The notes under the pieces are model-generated. The model saw only the letters and a list, made by a program, of their open reading frames with translations, searched no databases and was not told where the DNA came from. Both the position numbers and the translations under genes were made by a program. From positions 1 to 64,000 of the forward strand of contig JACQYI010000058.1 of assembly GCA_016208305.1 (NCBI GenBank): a stretch of DNA of 64,000 nucleotides, written 5' to 3'. Positions 55,436 to 64,000 of the stretch are shown one piece after another. The stretch comes from Oscillatoriophycideae cyanobacterium NC_groundwater_1537_Pr4_S-0.65um_50_18 (lineage in GTDB: Bacteria > Cyanobacteriota > Cyanobacteriia > Elainellales > Elainellaceae). Every line of letters begins with the position of its first letter. Position 1 is the first letter of the stretch.

Positions 55436-57985
55436 TTAGCGATCGCATTCTGAAGCCGTCACAGTGGGATGCTGGAAGAGGATAGTCGCTGCCTTAGCCA
55501 CCAGACTGACCTGTCCTGCTGCATCTGTTGACCAACCTTGAGCTTCCACAATCGGTGGGAATGATTGAGAAGAAGGTTGAGCTGAAGCCTGGTTTTTTTC
55601 TCCGCTCTCCTGAGGCAGCATAGCCCAATCTGAACCTCCAGCCTCGCTGCTGCGAGCCTCGCCTGGGCTGGGCGGTAGTCCACCCCGCCCCGTGACCACA
55701 AATTCACCTAAGCTACGAGCAGTGCCGCCTCGGCAGGTCTGCGCCACGAGCTGAGACGCATCCACCACAGTTTCTGGCAGTTCTGCCAAGCTCTGAGTCG
55801 GATCGACTTGTAAACTGCTGATCGTAATGTTGCCGCTAATCCCTCGCTGAGAAAAAGCCGTAATGTCGCTTTGGGAGGTTTGCTGCTGTTGTGGGGCGAT
55901 GCCAATGACGGTAGCGTTGAGGGTAATATTGCCGCCGTTACCCGTAAAGGCATTGGCGGTAATGTCGCTATTCTCAGCCAAAGAAGAGACGACAAAGGGG
56001 GTGTCAATTCTGATACTGCCGCCATTGCCGCCTGCATTGGCGCTGCCCGCACTGGTCGAAAGGGTACTGCCGCGCCGCAGGGTCAGCAGCGATCCGAGCT
56101 GCAACCGCAAGTTGCCCCCATTGCCTGAATTGGTTTCAGTTTGCAGCAGAGCGCGATCGTCTAAGTTGACCCCTTGAGCGGTGATAGACACATCCCCTGC
56201 GCTGACCGCCTGCGATCGGTTAAGGCTGCTGCTGGCCACTTGAGCCTGATTGCCGCGAACCGTTAGCGTTTGGGTATTCAGTACAATATCTCCCCCCTGT
56301 CCGGTAGCAACCTGTCCCGTTGTGGGAGCGAGGGCATCTCCTGAGATGGAGCGAATGCCCGCAGAGAATAATCCGCCTTGGGGACTGCCGCTAATTTGAA
56401 TCGATGTAGCATTTACCTGCAACCGTCCGGCGTTGCCGCTGCCAAAGGTCGTGGTTTGCAAGCTTGCCCCATCCGACAGGTTCAGGCGTTGGGTACGAAT
56501 CACCACATCACCGCCTGCTCCGCTGGCTAAGGTGCCGCCATAAATGCCGCTGGAATTGGGCAGATTTGTCGGTTTTCCTGCATATTCGTAAGGAATAAAA
56601 TTACCGTTTTGATCACGAGCAATTCCGGTGAGATCAACGTCAGTGGCTGTAATGCTTAAAGTGCCCGCATCTCCTGTGCCAAAACTGGTGGTGTTGATCT
56701 GCGCCCCTCCCCGCACTTCAACGCGATCGGCATTGATGGTTAAATTGCCGCCTTGCTCTGCGCCATTGCTGATCGCATTGACAAACAGGCCGCTGAAGAG
56801 ATCATCCAGCAGCAGGGTTCCGGCTCGGATAGACAGGTTGCCCCCTGCCCCCGTTGCTGCAACTTCTGACTCAAGCCCTGTCTCTACATTGGTTTCAATC
56901 CGTGACCCTGCCACAAGAGTCATGCGATCGGCCTGGACTCGAACATCGCCACCTCGACCAGAGCCAAGGGTGCTGGCAGAAATGAAGGCCGCTCCCTGCA
57001 TGTGCAGATCGGCAGCGCTAATCAGAAGGGGTTCACCATTTTGGCTTCCTAGGGTTTGAGCTAACACCACGGCATTGTCCAACAGAATCCGATCGCCCCG
57101 CAGTTGCAGTCTGCCACCCCCCTCGCCGCTGGTGTAAACCTGAGCAGGCTGAATCGCTGTGCCCGTTATTTGCAGAGTGCCAAAGTCTTGAACGCCCGCA
57201 TAGCCGATCGCCCATCCTTGCGCTAGCGGCTTGAGGCTGACCTGTCCCTGCGCTACGCTGCCCAACTCAATCCGCCCTGACTCGGCAATCAGTCCGCTAC
57301 CCGACAGAGCAATATCTCCGCCAATCAAAGCCAACGTCTGCCCTGCTGGCACTGCCAAACCGCTGAGGCGACTGCCAAAGTAATCCTCTACTGCTTGTCC
57401 GGCGCTGTTGCGGTAGGGTGCGATCGCCCGACTGACGATCCTGCCGGAAGGGGCAGCCCCCCCAAACTGTAGCCCTACAGGCAGGCTCACGGTTAGCAAC
57501 GCCGAAGTTTGCGGCTCAACGGCACTAAAGCGATCGCCATCTGCAAAATCAATCCCGTTGGCGGTAGTGGCAAGAAATGAGCCGCCGAGATTCAGCGCTG
57601 CATTGGGGCCAAACAGAATGCCATTGGGGTTGAGCAAAAACAGATTGGCTGCGCTAATGCTGCCGTTGCGCTGACGTAGCTCTACCAATCCATCAATCTG
57701 AGACACTGAGGAACCTGTGACCCTGACAAAAACATTGTTCAGCGCTGGGTCAATGTCCTGAAAGGAGGCTATGTTGCCCCTGGGAACTGAGAACTTGCGC
57801 AAGCTGTGAAAGAGGTTGGTGCTGCCTGCCTGTGAGCCGCCTGTGATCACAAAGCGGTTGCCTTGCCGCTGCACTACAGAAGGCTGAGGCAGCGTCTCAT
57901 CTGAGGCAATCTGCGCCCCTGCGGGCTTTGCCCCACAGCCGAGGATTCCCACCAGCAACAGAGCGATCGCTTGTTCTCTTTTCAC
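55436..57985 (-). CDS. Filamentous-haemagglutinin-type exoprotein (TPS domain)
   Basis: 849 residues beginning GTG, whose GTGA overlaps the TGA of the upstream RTX gene by 4 nt. Signal sequence ~1-25 (AIALLLVGILGCGAKPAGAQ). Residues ~30-160 are the two-partner-secretion (TpsA) domain: RFVITGGSQAGSTNLFHSL, VFVRVTGSSVSQIDG, LLNPNGILFGPNA. A long right-handed beta-helix follows with ~20 repeats of the form GxGGN(I/L)xL. It is exported by a TpsB outer-membrane partner, which is not in the window. The C-terminus has paired Cys (AQTCRGGTARSL; TASECDR). Likely adhesion or surface layer. Confidence 0.88.
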   Translation of the reverse strand: MKREQAIALLLVGILGCGAKPAGAQIASDETLPQPSVVQRQGNRFVITGGSQAGSTNLFHSLRKFSVPRGNIASFQDIDPALNNVFVRVTGSSVSQIDGLVELRQRNGSISAANLFLLNPNGILFGPNAALNLGGSFLATTANGIDFADGDRFSAVEPQTSALLTVSLPVGLQFGGAAPSGRIVSRAIAPYRNSAGQAVEDYFGSRLSGLAVPAGQTLALIGGDIALSGSGLIAESGRIELGSVAQGQVSLKPLAQGWAIGYAGVQDFGTLQITGTAIQPAQVYTSGEGGGRLQLRGDRILLDNAVVLAQTLGSQNGEPLLISAADLHMQGAAFISASTLGSGRGGDVRVQADRMTLVAGSRIETNVETGLESEVAATGAGGNLSIRAGTLLLDDLFSGLFVNAISNGAEQGGNLTINADRVEVRGGAQINTTSFGTGDAGTLSITATDVDLTGIARDQNGNFIPYEYAGKPTNLPNSSGIYGGTLASGAGGDVVIRTQRLNLSDGASLQTTTFGSGNAGRLQVNATSIQISGSPQGGLFSAGIRSISGDALAPTTGQVATGQGGDIVLNTQTLTVRGNQAQVASSSLNRSQAVSAGDVSITAQGVNLDDRALLQTETNSGNGGNLRLQLGSLLTLRRGSTLSTSAGSANAGGNGGSIRIDTPFVVSSLAENSDITANAFTGNGGNITLNATVIGIAPQQQQTSQSDITAFSQRGISGNITISSLQVDPTQSLAELPETVVDASQLVAQTCRGGTARSLGEFVVTGRGGLPPSPGEARSSEAGGSDWAMLPQESGEKNQASAQPSSQSFPPIVEAQGWSTDAAGQVSLVAKAATILFQHPTVTASECDR

Positions 57986-59271
57986 ACCAGCACAACGTCC
58001 TGACTCAAGTTAAACGAAGCAGGGCTGCCCTGAATCTGCATTACTTCCGTTTCATTACCCGCGCCGATATAGAACAAAGAACCCAGGCTATAGCTAAAGT
58101 TACTGCTCAACTCATCATTGACAGTCAGGCCAAAATCATCTCTAGAAATTTGAATTTTGTCGCCCTGGCTGCGGCTAAAGTCCTGAACCAAATCCACGTT
58201 GAAAATTTGTTCGCCATCGAAGTTGCTGAAGAGGATTTTCTCGACCACAAAGCGATCGCTGCCGCTGCCGCCAATCAGCGTATCGTTGCCCAGACCCCCA
58301 ATCAGCGTATCGTTGCCGCTTTTGCCGTTTAAAATATTGCGGCCACTGTTCCCCGTGAGCGTATTGTTCGCTTCGTTGCCTGTGCCATTTAGATCTTGGG
58401 TTCCTGTCAGAATCAAGTTATCCAGTCTGGCACCTGGCGCTTTGGCTCCCAGATCAAAGCTGATGGAAGATTCAACCGTTTCTATGCCCGTCTGGGGTTT
58501 TTCAATAATTTGGTCGCCTTGACTATCCACAATGTAGAGATCGTCACCGTTGCCGCCTTCCATGCGATCATTACCGCTGCCCCCTTCTAGGGTGTCGCTC
58601 TGTAGGCCGCCAATCAGGGTGTCGTCACCTGAGCCACCGTTAAGATAATCATTGCCGTTCCGACCTTCTAACCTATCTTTGCCTGCGCCGCCGAAGAGTT
58701 TGTCGTTTCCCTTGTCAGCAATGAGGGTATCGTTGCCTTCTTCGCCCAAAAGCGTGTCATCTCCGCCACCGCCACGAATGACATCATTGCCCTTGCCCGC
58801 CCGCACAATATTAATGCCGCTGCCGTAGGTTTTGGTGTCATTTTGGTTTTCGCCAGGTGCGTGGCTGAGCACTACGGTCTGAGGCCCTTGAGCATCTTCA
58901 ATAATGATCGTTGCGGTGGTAAATCCGCTACTGGCTACCAGCTTGGGAGAGGTGATATCGTCTGTCTCAAAGAGCGACCCGACCCCAGGCTGCTCCCGAA
59001 AAATATAAGTCTCTTTTTCAAAACGGACGGGAGAATTTTCGTCATCGATCGTGAGAACGAGCACATCGGTACCGTCCGCCACGCCATCGTTGTAGACCCT
59101 GAACCGCAGCGATCGCGCCACGCTCGTATCAAAACCTGAGTTCCAGGCATCATCATCTGGCTGGAAAAAGTCTCCGCTGTCGGTGTCAAAGTCGATCGCA
59201 TCAAAGCCGGGTCGCCCGGACAGTTGAGGGGGAGTGGTTCGTTTGGGTGGGCGGGGGCGAACTTTGCCCAT
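57982..59271 (-). CDS. RTX-type calcium-binding protein
   Basis: 429 residues with AAGGAG 11 bases before the ATG. Residues 1-170 are a mixed, acidic domain (DDDAWNSGFDTSVARSLRFR) with an SLRFRVYNDGVADGTDVLV beta part. From ~170 about nine nonapeptide repeats GGxGxDxLx (DDTLLGEEGNDTLIADKGND; GGSGDDTLIGGLQSDTLEGG) form a Ca2+-binding beta roll; a second block of repeats (NILNGKSGNDTLIGGLGND) is near 315-340. The end has VDLVQDFSRSQGDKIQI, the terminal RTX segment of type I-secreted proteins. It is the first gene of a pair with the haemagglutinin-type gene. Confidence 0.9.
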   Translation of the reverse strand: MGKVRPRPPKRTTPPQLSGRPGFDAIDFDTDSGDFFQPDDDAWNSGFDTSVARSLRFRVYNDGVADGTDVLVLTIDDENSPVRFEKETYIFREQPGVGSLFETDDITSPKLVASSGFTTATIIIEDAQGPQTVVLSHAPGENQNDTKTYGSGINIVRAGKGNDVIRGGGGDDTLLGEEGNDTLIADKGNDKLFGGAGKDRLEGRNGNDYLNGGSGDDTLIGGLQSDTLEGGSGNDRMEGGNGDDLYIVDSQGDQIIEKPQTGIETVESSISFDLGAKAPGARLDNLILTGTQDLNGTGNEANNTLTGNSGRNILNGKSGNDTLIGGLGNDTLIGGSGSDRFVVEKILFSNFDGEQIFNVDLVQDFSRSQGDKIQISRDDFGLTVNDELSSNFSYSLGSLFYIGAGNETEVMQIQGSPASFNLSQDVVLV

Positions 59272-59921
59272 GATAGGTGCTCCTTAAAGGGATGGACTTG
59301 AATGAAAAGACTTTTCAAAACATCGTATTTTTCAAGACAATACCAGATTCCAAATTAATGGAGGGTGGCTTAAATAGGTTCAGTAACGCATAAAACTTTT
59401 CTCCATTTTCAATCAGGTAGGCTTTCACAAACAGCCGCTTTGAAAGTTGATTTTCAGGACGGTTGAGCACGCTCCATCCTGGGTGATAAGCAGGTGATGA
59501 ACTGAGATCCAAAGCAACAAAGCTAATGCATTACTCGGTTTTGCTAGATAAGTTTTGCCAGAGCGATCGATCCAGTGTTTACATCCTTTGATATCGACAA
59601 TAGATTTATCAGGCCGAAGAACAGGAATTATGTGAACTTATATGTAGAAATTCGTATTAACTACTGCCTGCAAAGAGAGGCATCCTGGCGAAAAGATAAC
59701 TGTCATGGCGCAGGTGAGCAGCATCCACACCCGCAGATTTGAGCCATGCCCCGACAAAATCAAGCCTGAAGTGAAGCCGATTTATGGGAAATACCGAATT
59801 ATTCCCTACGCTTCTGGGCAATTGGGCGTCGCTTCGCCTACTCTCTAAAGTAGAACCCTAAAAGCAGAACCCTAAAGTACAGTCAGCCTATTGGGGTTCG
59901 GTCTAGCCCTTACCAGAATGT
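59272..59921. other. Intergenic interval with a possible short ORF
   Basis: Holds promoters for the divergent RTX and Cu-ATPase genes. One frame, 59315-59512 on the minus strand, reads MDLSSSPAYHPGWSVLNRPE and may be a relic, and one on the plus strand (59705-59848) is listed separately. A short direct repeat AGTAGAACCCTAAA / AGCAGAACCCTAAA lies at 59849-59876. No metal-regulator site could be recognised with confidence. Confidence 0.5.
59705..59848 (+). CDS. Possible small ORF or gene fragment
   Basis: 47 codons, MAQVSSIHTRRFEPCPDKIK then PEVKPIYGKYRIIPYASGQL. The aromatic and Pro-rich composition is protein-like, but I see no ribosome site and no known family. It lies 73 bp upstream of the Cu-ATPase gene. 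It may be the end of a decayed gene. Confidence 0.3.
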   Translation: MAQVSSIHTRRFEPCPDKIKPEVKPIYGKYRIIPYASGQLGVASPTL

Positions 59922-62423
59922 ATGCAGGTCATCCCCAATCCAATCATTGCTAACGAGATCGATCCGACACCGGACAATCTAGCTCCAGATATTTCAGCTC
60001 CACCCGCTACAGACGCACCCGCCCTAGAAACCATCACCCTCAGTGTACAGGGCATGAAATGTGCAGGCTGTGTCAGAACCGTAGAGAACCGTCTGATGCA
60101 GCAGCCTGGCGTTGTGGCCGCTACCGTTAACTTCGTTACTGAAGTGGCGATCGCCGATTGTGAAGTCGGCCAAGCGGATGCTGCACTTTTGGCACAAAAG
60201 CTAACAGAGGCAGGGTTCCCTAGCCAGCCTCGGCTTTTGCCGGGTGAGGCGGGCTGGGAAACCGCTGGCTTGGAAGGCAATACGCCTGTCGATCGCCAGC
60301 GGCAAGAAACGCAGCAGCAAATTCGCAGAACGGCGATCGCCCTCTCTCTACTGACCCTCTCAGCCATTGGGCATCTGGTGCATTTCGGCTGGCTAAATCT
60401 GCCTGGACTCGGCAACATCTGGTTCCACTGGGGATTGGCCACTCTGGCGCTGCTGTTTCCCGGACGGTCCATTATTGTGGATGGCTGGCAAGGACTGCGC
60501 CGCTCTGCCCCCAACATGAATACCCTCGTAGGTATGGGCACGCTTACCGCCTATGTCACTAGCTCCATCGCGCTTCTGTTTCCCCATCTGGGCTGGGAAT
60601 GCTTCTTTGATGAGCCAGTCATGCTGGTGGGGTTTATTCTGCTGGGTCGGACGCTAGAGCAACAGGCGCGCAGTAAAGCCACCCATGCCTTTCAGTCTCT
60701 GTTGGCATTGCAGCCAACGATCGCCCACTTAATTAGAGAAGAGGGCAACTTGTCCCCTACGGAGACAATCGCCTCAGCGATCGCCATTCCTGCCAGCCAG
60801 GTGAAGGTGGGTGAGCGGTTGCGCGTGCTGCCCGGAGAAAAGATTCCGGTGGATGGCGAGATTTGCTCTGGGCAGACCACCCTGGATGAGTCAATGTTGA
60901 CTGGAGAAGCCACCCCTGTCTTGAGGCAGGTCGGGGAAGGAGTGAGTGCCGGGAGCCTCAATTTGTCGGGGGCGATCGCCCTCAAAGCCACCCGGACTGG
61001 AAAAGACACCACCTTGGCGCAGATCATTGCGTTGGTAGAAACGGCTCAGACGCGCAAGGCTCCGATTCAGGGACTTGCCGACCAAGTCGCCGGATATTTT
61101 ACCTATGGCGTCATGGCGATCGCTTCTCTTACCTTTGTCTTTTGGTACTTCATCGGACTGCCGCTTTGGGGCGACCAAATTTGGGGCAAGCTGGGGGGTG
61201 CCGTTATGGGTGGAGCGATGCATGAGCATATGGCTGAAAATATGGCTGCCCTGCCGCCCTCGCCGCTGCTGCTCAGCCTGAAACTGGCGATCGCAATTTT
61301 GGTAATTGCCTGTCCTTGTGCTTTGGGACTCGCCACGCCTACAGCAATTTTGGTCGGTTCAGGGCTAGGGGCTGAGCGGGGATTGCTGATTCGTGGGGGT
61401 GATGTGCTGGAAAACGTGCATCGGCTGCAAACGATCGTATTTGACAAAACCGGGACGCTGACAATGGGGCAACCCGAAGTCACAGACTGTATCGCCTTAC
61501 AGGAGGGCAGGTCTGATTTAGATCTGCTCCAGTTTGCCGCCTCTGTGGAAAGCGGCGCTCAGCATCCGCTCTCAAACGCGATTCAGAACTATGCCCAAAG
61601 CCTTAAGCTGGCGCTGCGATCGGCGACAGATTTCCACACAGAGCCAGGATTTGGCGTTGCCGCCCAGGTAGAAGGACAGCCAGTGGTGTTGGGCAATGCC
61701 GATTGGCTGGGGCAGCAAGGCATCGCCATTAAGGGTATCCCAGCCGTACTGGAGGCGGCAGGCAAAACGCTGGTCTATATTGGCATATCGGGTCAGCTAG
61801 CAGGCGTGATTGCCGTTCAAGACAAGCTGCGCCCAGAGGCTCAAAAGACGCTGCATGACCTGCGGCAGATGGGGCTACGGGTGATGCTGCTCACGGGCGA
61901 TCGCCCTGAAGCGGCGGCGGCGATCGCTCAGTCTTTGGGCTTGTCTCCGCAGGATATTCGCGCCAACATTCGGCCAGAGGGCAAGAGTCGAGCCATTGCC
62001 GAGCTTCAGGCGGCTGGGCAGTCGGTGGCGATGGTGGGCGACGGCATCAACGATGCCCCGGCTTTGGCTCAGGCCGATGTCGGCATTTCGCTGCACTCAG
62101 GTACGGATGTGGCGATCGAGGCGGCAGATATTGTACTGATGCGCGATCGGCTGAGCGCAGTGGTAGAGGCGATTCATCTCAGCCAAGCCACCTTTAGCAA
62201 AATCCGGCAAAACCTATTTTGGGCGTTTGCCTACAATATTTTAGGCATTCCTGCGGCGGCGGGCTTGCTGCTGCCCACTTTAGGAATTGCTCTGAGTCCG
62301 GCTACAGCGGGGGCATTTATGGCGTTTAGTTCAGTTAGCGTGGTTACCAATTCTTTGCTGCTGCGCCGCACGTTTGCGACCGCTGCCAAGCCCTCTGCTA
62401 TGCCAATCCAAGATCACAAATGA
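59922..62423 (+). CDS. Copper-translocating P1B-type ATPase (CtaA-like)
   Basis: 833 residues. The N-terminal metal-binding domain has GMKCAGC (44-50). P-type motifs: TGE in MLTGEATP, the Cu-binding CPC in IACPCALGLATPTAI (about 463), DKTGTLT (Asp phosphorylated), HP in AQHPLSNAI, GDGINDAPALAQADVGI. Eight membrane segments are expected. It moves Cu+ out of the cytosol; in cyanobacteria CtaA imports to the cytosol and PacS loads thylakoid plastocyanin and cytochrome oxidase. MKCAGC recalls CtaA. An extra loop rich in Met and His (GGAVMGGAMHEHMAENMAA, about 424-442) sits between two helices and could bind copper. The terminator follows 7 bp after the stop. Confidence 0.94.
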   Translation: MQVIPNPIIANEIDPTPDNLAPDISAPPATDAPALETITLSVQGMKCAGCVRTVENRLMQQPGVVAATVNFVTEVAIADCEVGQADAALLAQKLTEAGFPSQPRLLPGEAGWETAGLEGNTPVDRQRQETQQQIRRTAIALSLLTLSAIGHLVHFGWLNLPGLGNIWFHWGLATLALLFPGRSIIVDGWQGLRRSAPNMNTLVGMGTLTAYVTSSIALLFPHLGWECFFDEPVMLVGFILLGRTLEQQARSKATHAFQSLLALQPTIAHLIREEGNLSPTETIASAIAIPASQVKVGERLRVLPGEKIPVDGEICSGQTTLDESMLTGEATPVLRQVGEGVSAGSLNLSGAIALKATRTGKDTTLAQIIALVETAQTRKAPIQGLADQVAGYFTYGVMAIASLTFVFWYFIGLPLWGDQIWGKLGGAVMGGAMHEHMAENMAALPPSPLLLSLKLAIAILVIACPCALGLATPTAILVGSGLGAERGLLIRGGDVLENVHRLQTIVFDKTGTLTMGQPEVTDCIALQEGRSDLDLLQFAASVESGAQHPLSNAIQNYAQSLKLALRSATDFHTEPGFGVAAQVEGQPVVLGNADWLGQQGIAIKGIPAVLEAAGKTLVYIGISGQLAGVIAVQDKLRPEAQKTLHDLRQMGLRVMLLTGDRPEAAAAIAQSLGLSPQDIRANIRPEGKSRAIAELQAAGQSVAMVGDGINDAPALAQADVGISLHSGTDVAIEAADIVLMRDRLSAVVEAIHLSQATFSKIRQNLFWAFAYNILGIPAAAGLLLPTLGIALSPATAGAFMAFSSVSVVTNSLLLRRTFATAAKPSAMPIQDHK

Positions 62424-62430
62424 ATTAACC

Positions 62431-62467
62431 TTTTGGGAGTGCCGCGCGAAGCGCGGCACTCCCAAAA
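62431..62467. terminator. Palindrome terminator between convergent genes
   Basis: Perfect 17-base arms TTTTGGGAGTGCCGCGC / GCGCGGCACTCCCAAAA around GAA, with A- and T-runs on each strand. It fits exactly between the Cu-ATPase stop and the stop of the minus-strand gene, so it may end both transcripts. Its GGGAGTGC arms match the inner stem at 43821-43849. Confidence 0.88.
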
Positions 62468-62473
62468 AACTTA

Positions 62474-62995
62474 CTACCACAAAGCTGGGACAGGCGTTTC
62501 TCTCGTTTCCGTTCGATCCGCACCCGAACTTGCAGGCGCTGCGTTAGGAGATTGCCGGAAGGCCGGGGCGAAGGGGGCTGCGGGCACAGGTTCTTCGGTA
62601 TAAATCGGATCAGCCAGTAGAGAGCTGGTAAAAGGATTGGGTAAATCTGCGGTGCGAATGGTGGGGTCGCTCATAGATTGCTGTTTCATGAGATCGGTGT
62701 AGAGGTTGTGCATGACCCGTCCGTCACCTGAGATCTCATTTTCAGGAAATGAGCCAAAAATCCAGAACGCATTGCGGACAAAGCGACGGTTGTAAAAATA
62801 GGGTTGGTCAAATGTGAAGAAGGTATCTTCAATCTCGTCACTCACGGTGGGGCGATCGTCAGCCACTTCTTGTGCCATTGCCACGCTACCGCCTGCCAGC
62901 ACAATAGAAACCGACAGCGCGACTGTGCCTAATATCTCTCTAAGCTTGAAATTTCTGTTGCAGAGACTGGCTGCATTCTTTGCCTGGGTATGCAT
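62474..62995 (-). CDS. Exported protein of unknown function
   Basis: 173 residues. After a 20-residue polar start, a signal segment (LGTVALSVSIVLAGGSVAMAQ) ends near 42 at AMAQ. The mature part is Asp/Phe/Tyr/Pro-rich, with TFDQPYFYNRRFVRNAFWIF and GRVMHNLYTDLMKQQ, and a Pro/Ala-rich tail (EPVPAAPFAPAFRQSPNAA). No known domain seen. Likely periplasmic or lumenal. Confidence 0.72.
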   Translation of the reverse strand: MHTQAKNAASLCNRNFKLREILGTVALSVSIVLAGGSVAMAQEVADDRPTVSDEIEDTFFTFDQPYFYNRRFVRNAFWIFGSFPENEISGDGRVMHNLYTDLMKQQSMSDPTIRTADLPNPFTSSLLADPIYTEEPVPAAPFAPAFRQSPNAAPASSGADRTETRETPVPALW

Positions 62996-63287
62996 GGTTC
63001 ACTTATCCTTCTAAAGACTCTGAACTTGATGTCTTGCCCGATCGACCAAATCCTTAGTTAGAAGTTCATCACTCGTGCGATGTTCTCGTTCTGCTATTCA
63101 TTTTTTTGAAAGCCCTAACTCATCATAGAATCTATGATGAAAATTGGCGCATTTCAAGATTTGTCTAAATTTTGACTCAACATCATTGACCCAAAGTATT
63201 GACCTGAATAATTAACTCAAATTATTCACCCGACAGGTTAGCAGCTCTCTGACGTGACTCTTTGACCCACTTTATCCAGATTGCCCA

Positions 63288-63890
63288 ATGTCAGCCTCAC
63301 TTGAATCATTGTCTTTTATCGTCCAAACTGATTTGCCCTCCTTGCGTCAGTACCTGCTGGATTTATTTTGTCAAGTTGCTTACAAGCAAGGAGACTTTGT
63401 TCTCTCTTCAGGGCAGCACAGCACCTACTACATCAACAGTAAGCAGGTGACACTGCATCCTCAGGGCGGGGCGGCAGTAGGTCGTATTCTCCTGTCGATG
63501 TTGCCTCCTGAAACTGAGGCCGTTGCAGGGCTAACCCTAGGAGCTGATCCAATGGTGACTGCGACCAGCGTGGTGGGAGTCTATGAAGGCAAGGCGATCG
63601 TGCCCTTAATTGTGCGCAAAGAAGCCAAAGGTCATGGCACCCAAGCCTACATTGAAGGGCCGATCCTGCCGCCCGATACCGCAGTGGTGGTTTTAGAAGA
63701 TGTAGTCACGACGGGGCAATCGGCACTCAAGGCAGTCGATCGCCTGCGGCAGGCGGGCTACAAGGTGAACGAAATCATTGCACTGGTCGATCGCCATCAG
63801 GGTGGGGCAGAGCTATATGCCGAGCAGGGCATCCGCTTTCAGACCGTGTTTTCTATTACAGATTTGCAAACGCGATCGGCAGAGCTGTAG
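63288..63890 (+). CDS. pyrE: Orotate phosphoribosyltransferase
   Basis: 200 residues. The PRPP-binding motif VVVLEDVVTTGQSALKAVD lies near 129-147, with the flexible loop RKEAKGHGTQAYIEG (about 105-119) and the orotate/phosphate-binding SSGQHSTYYINSKQVTLHP in the N-terminal half. It makes orotidine 5'-phosphate in UMP synthesis. The gene is single and followed by a perfect hairpin. In this window it pairs functionally, but not by position, with the dihydroorotase-like protein at 10-11 kb. Confidence 0.95.
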   Translation: MSASLESLSFIVQTDLPSLRQYLLDLFCQVAYKQGDFVLSSGQHSTYYINSKQVTLHPQGGAAVGRILLSMLPPETEAVAGLTLGADPMVTATSVVGVYEGKAIVPLIVRKEAKGHGTQAYIEGPILPPDTAVVVLEDVVTTGQSALKAVDRLRQAGYKVNEIIALVDRHQGGAELYAEQGIRFQTVFSITDLQTRSAEL

Positions 63891-63925
63891 AAAATTGGCG
63901 TTGTGGGCTTGAGGAATGTTGGTGG

Positions 63926-63946
63926 GAGGGGCGCTCAGCGCCCCTC
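63926..63946. terminator. Hairpin between pyrE and the edge gene
   Basis: Perfect nine-base stem GAGGGGCGC / GCGCCCCTC around TCA, with a GCGC-N3-GCGC centre. No U-run follows on either strand, so terminator use is inferred from position between convergent genes. Confidence 0.6.
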
Positions 63947-63953
63947 TGCCAGC

Positions 63954-64000
63954 CTAAGGAATCAAGTTTTCCATCGCTGCCCCAACAACACGATGATCTT
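63954..64000 (-). CDS. C-terminus of a gene entering from the right edge
   Basis: The last 14 codons in the best frame read DHRVVGAAMENLIP and end at TAG (63954-63956), 8 bp from the hairpin. Too short to identify; another frame is open but less protein-like. Confidence 0.4.
   Translation of the reverse strand, partial: DHRVVGAAMENLIP

Noticed and set aside
1-64000. CRISPR arrays, complete insertion sequences, prophage or a complete toxin-antitoxin or CBASS-type system
   Set aside because: I saw no regularly spaced direct repeats, no intact transposase, no integrase and no defence nuclease or nucleotide cyclase in any frame.

Overview
The window is a stretch of cyanobacterial chromosome. 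Evidence: photosystem I genes psaL and psaI, a CpcS/CpeS-type phycobiliprotein lyase, an aldehyde-deformylating oxygenase, an acyl-lipid desaturase, an EF-hand transaldolase, a Npun_F0494-family protein, and very frequent GCGATCGC palindromes (the cyanobacterial HIP1 sequence) inside genes and gaps. Base composition and gene style resemble a filamentous or Leptolyngbya-like lineage, but that is inference. I saw no rRNA, tRNA, CRISPR array, prophage or intact insertion sequence.

Layout. 1-5 kb is accessory and partly eroded: a partial C-terminus, a protease propeptide with no catalytic domain, a shortened LuxR-type regulator, a gene-poor kilobase, and a six-TM membrane protein bracketed by ~120-bp direct repeats. 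5.6-14 kb is housekeeping on the minus strand: psaI-psaL, hisB behind a large Pro/acidic protein, a dihydroorotase-like protein lacking several metal ligands, cpcS, and a polytopic membrane protein diverging from a GT39 enzyme. 16-22.5 kb is mostly plus: transaldolase, a histidine phosphatase, desC, stress-type glycine-zipper and BON proteins, plus a minus-strand C39-like protease. 22.8-34.7 kb holds lineage-specific unknowns, two PAS-only sensor paralogues, a group 2 sigma factor and a DedA protein. 35-43.8 kb has a GH38 alpha-mannosidase, ADO, a lone sugar-type ABC permease, small ORFs, scpA and a nucleotidyltransferase. 43.9-46.6 kb is rpmG-rpsR-RNase II. 46.7-54.6 kb carries a flippase, an amine oxidase, Nudix, folK, a 2Fe-2S ferredoxin and cobQ. 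55.4-59.3 kb is a surface/secreted pair (RTX protein and filamentous-haemagglutinin-type protein) overlapping by 4 nt. 59.9-64 kb has a Cu+ P1B-ATPase, an exported protein and pyrE.

The least explained structure is in the gaps rather than in the genes. There are three dispersed families: (a) a ~150-bp intergenic repeat (three copies), (b) ~120-bp repeats flanking the 2.8-kb membrane gene, and (c) near-perfect palindromes with different arms but a shared GCGC-N3-GCGC centre, some sitting inside larger elements bounded by AGATCGCAAAC and its inverse. No complete new defence or biosynthetic system could be supported; the best candidates for new biology are these repeat elements, the probable non-catalytic dihydroorotase, the PAS-only pair and the RTX/haemagglutinin pair.
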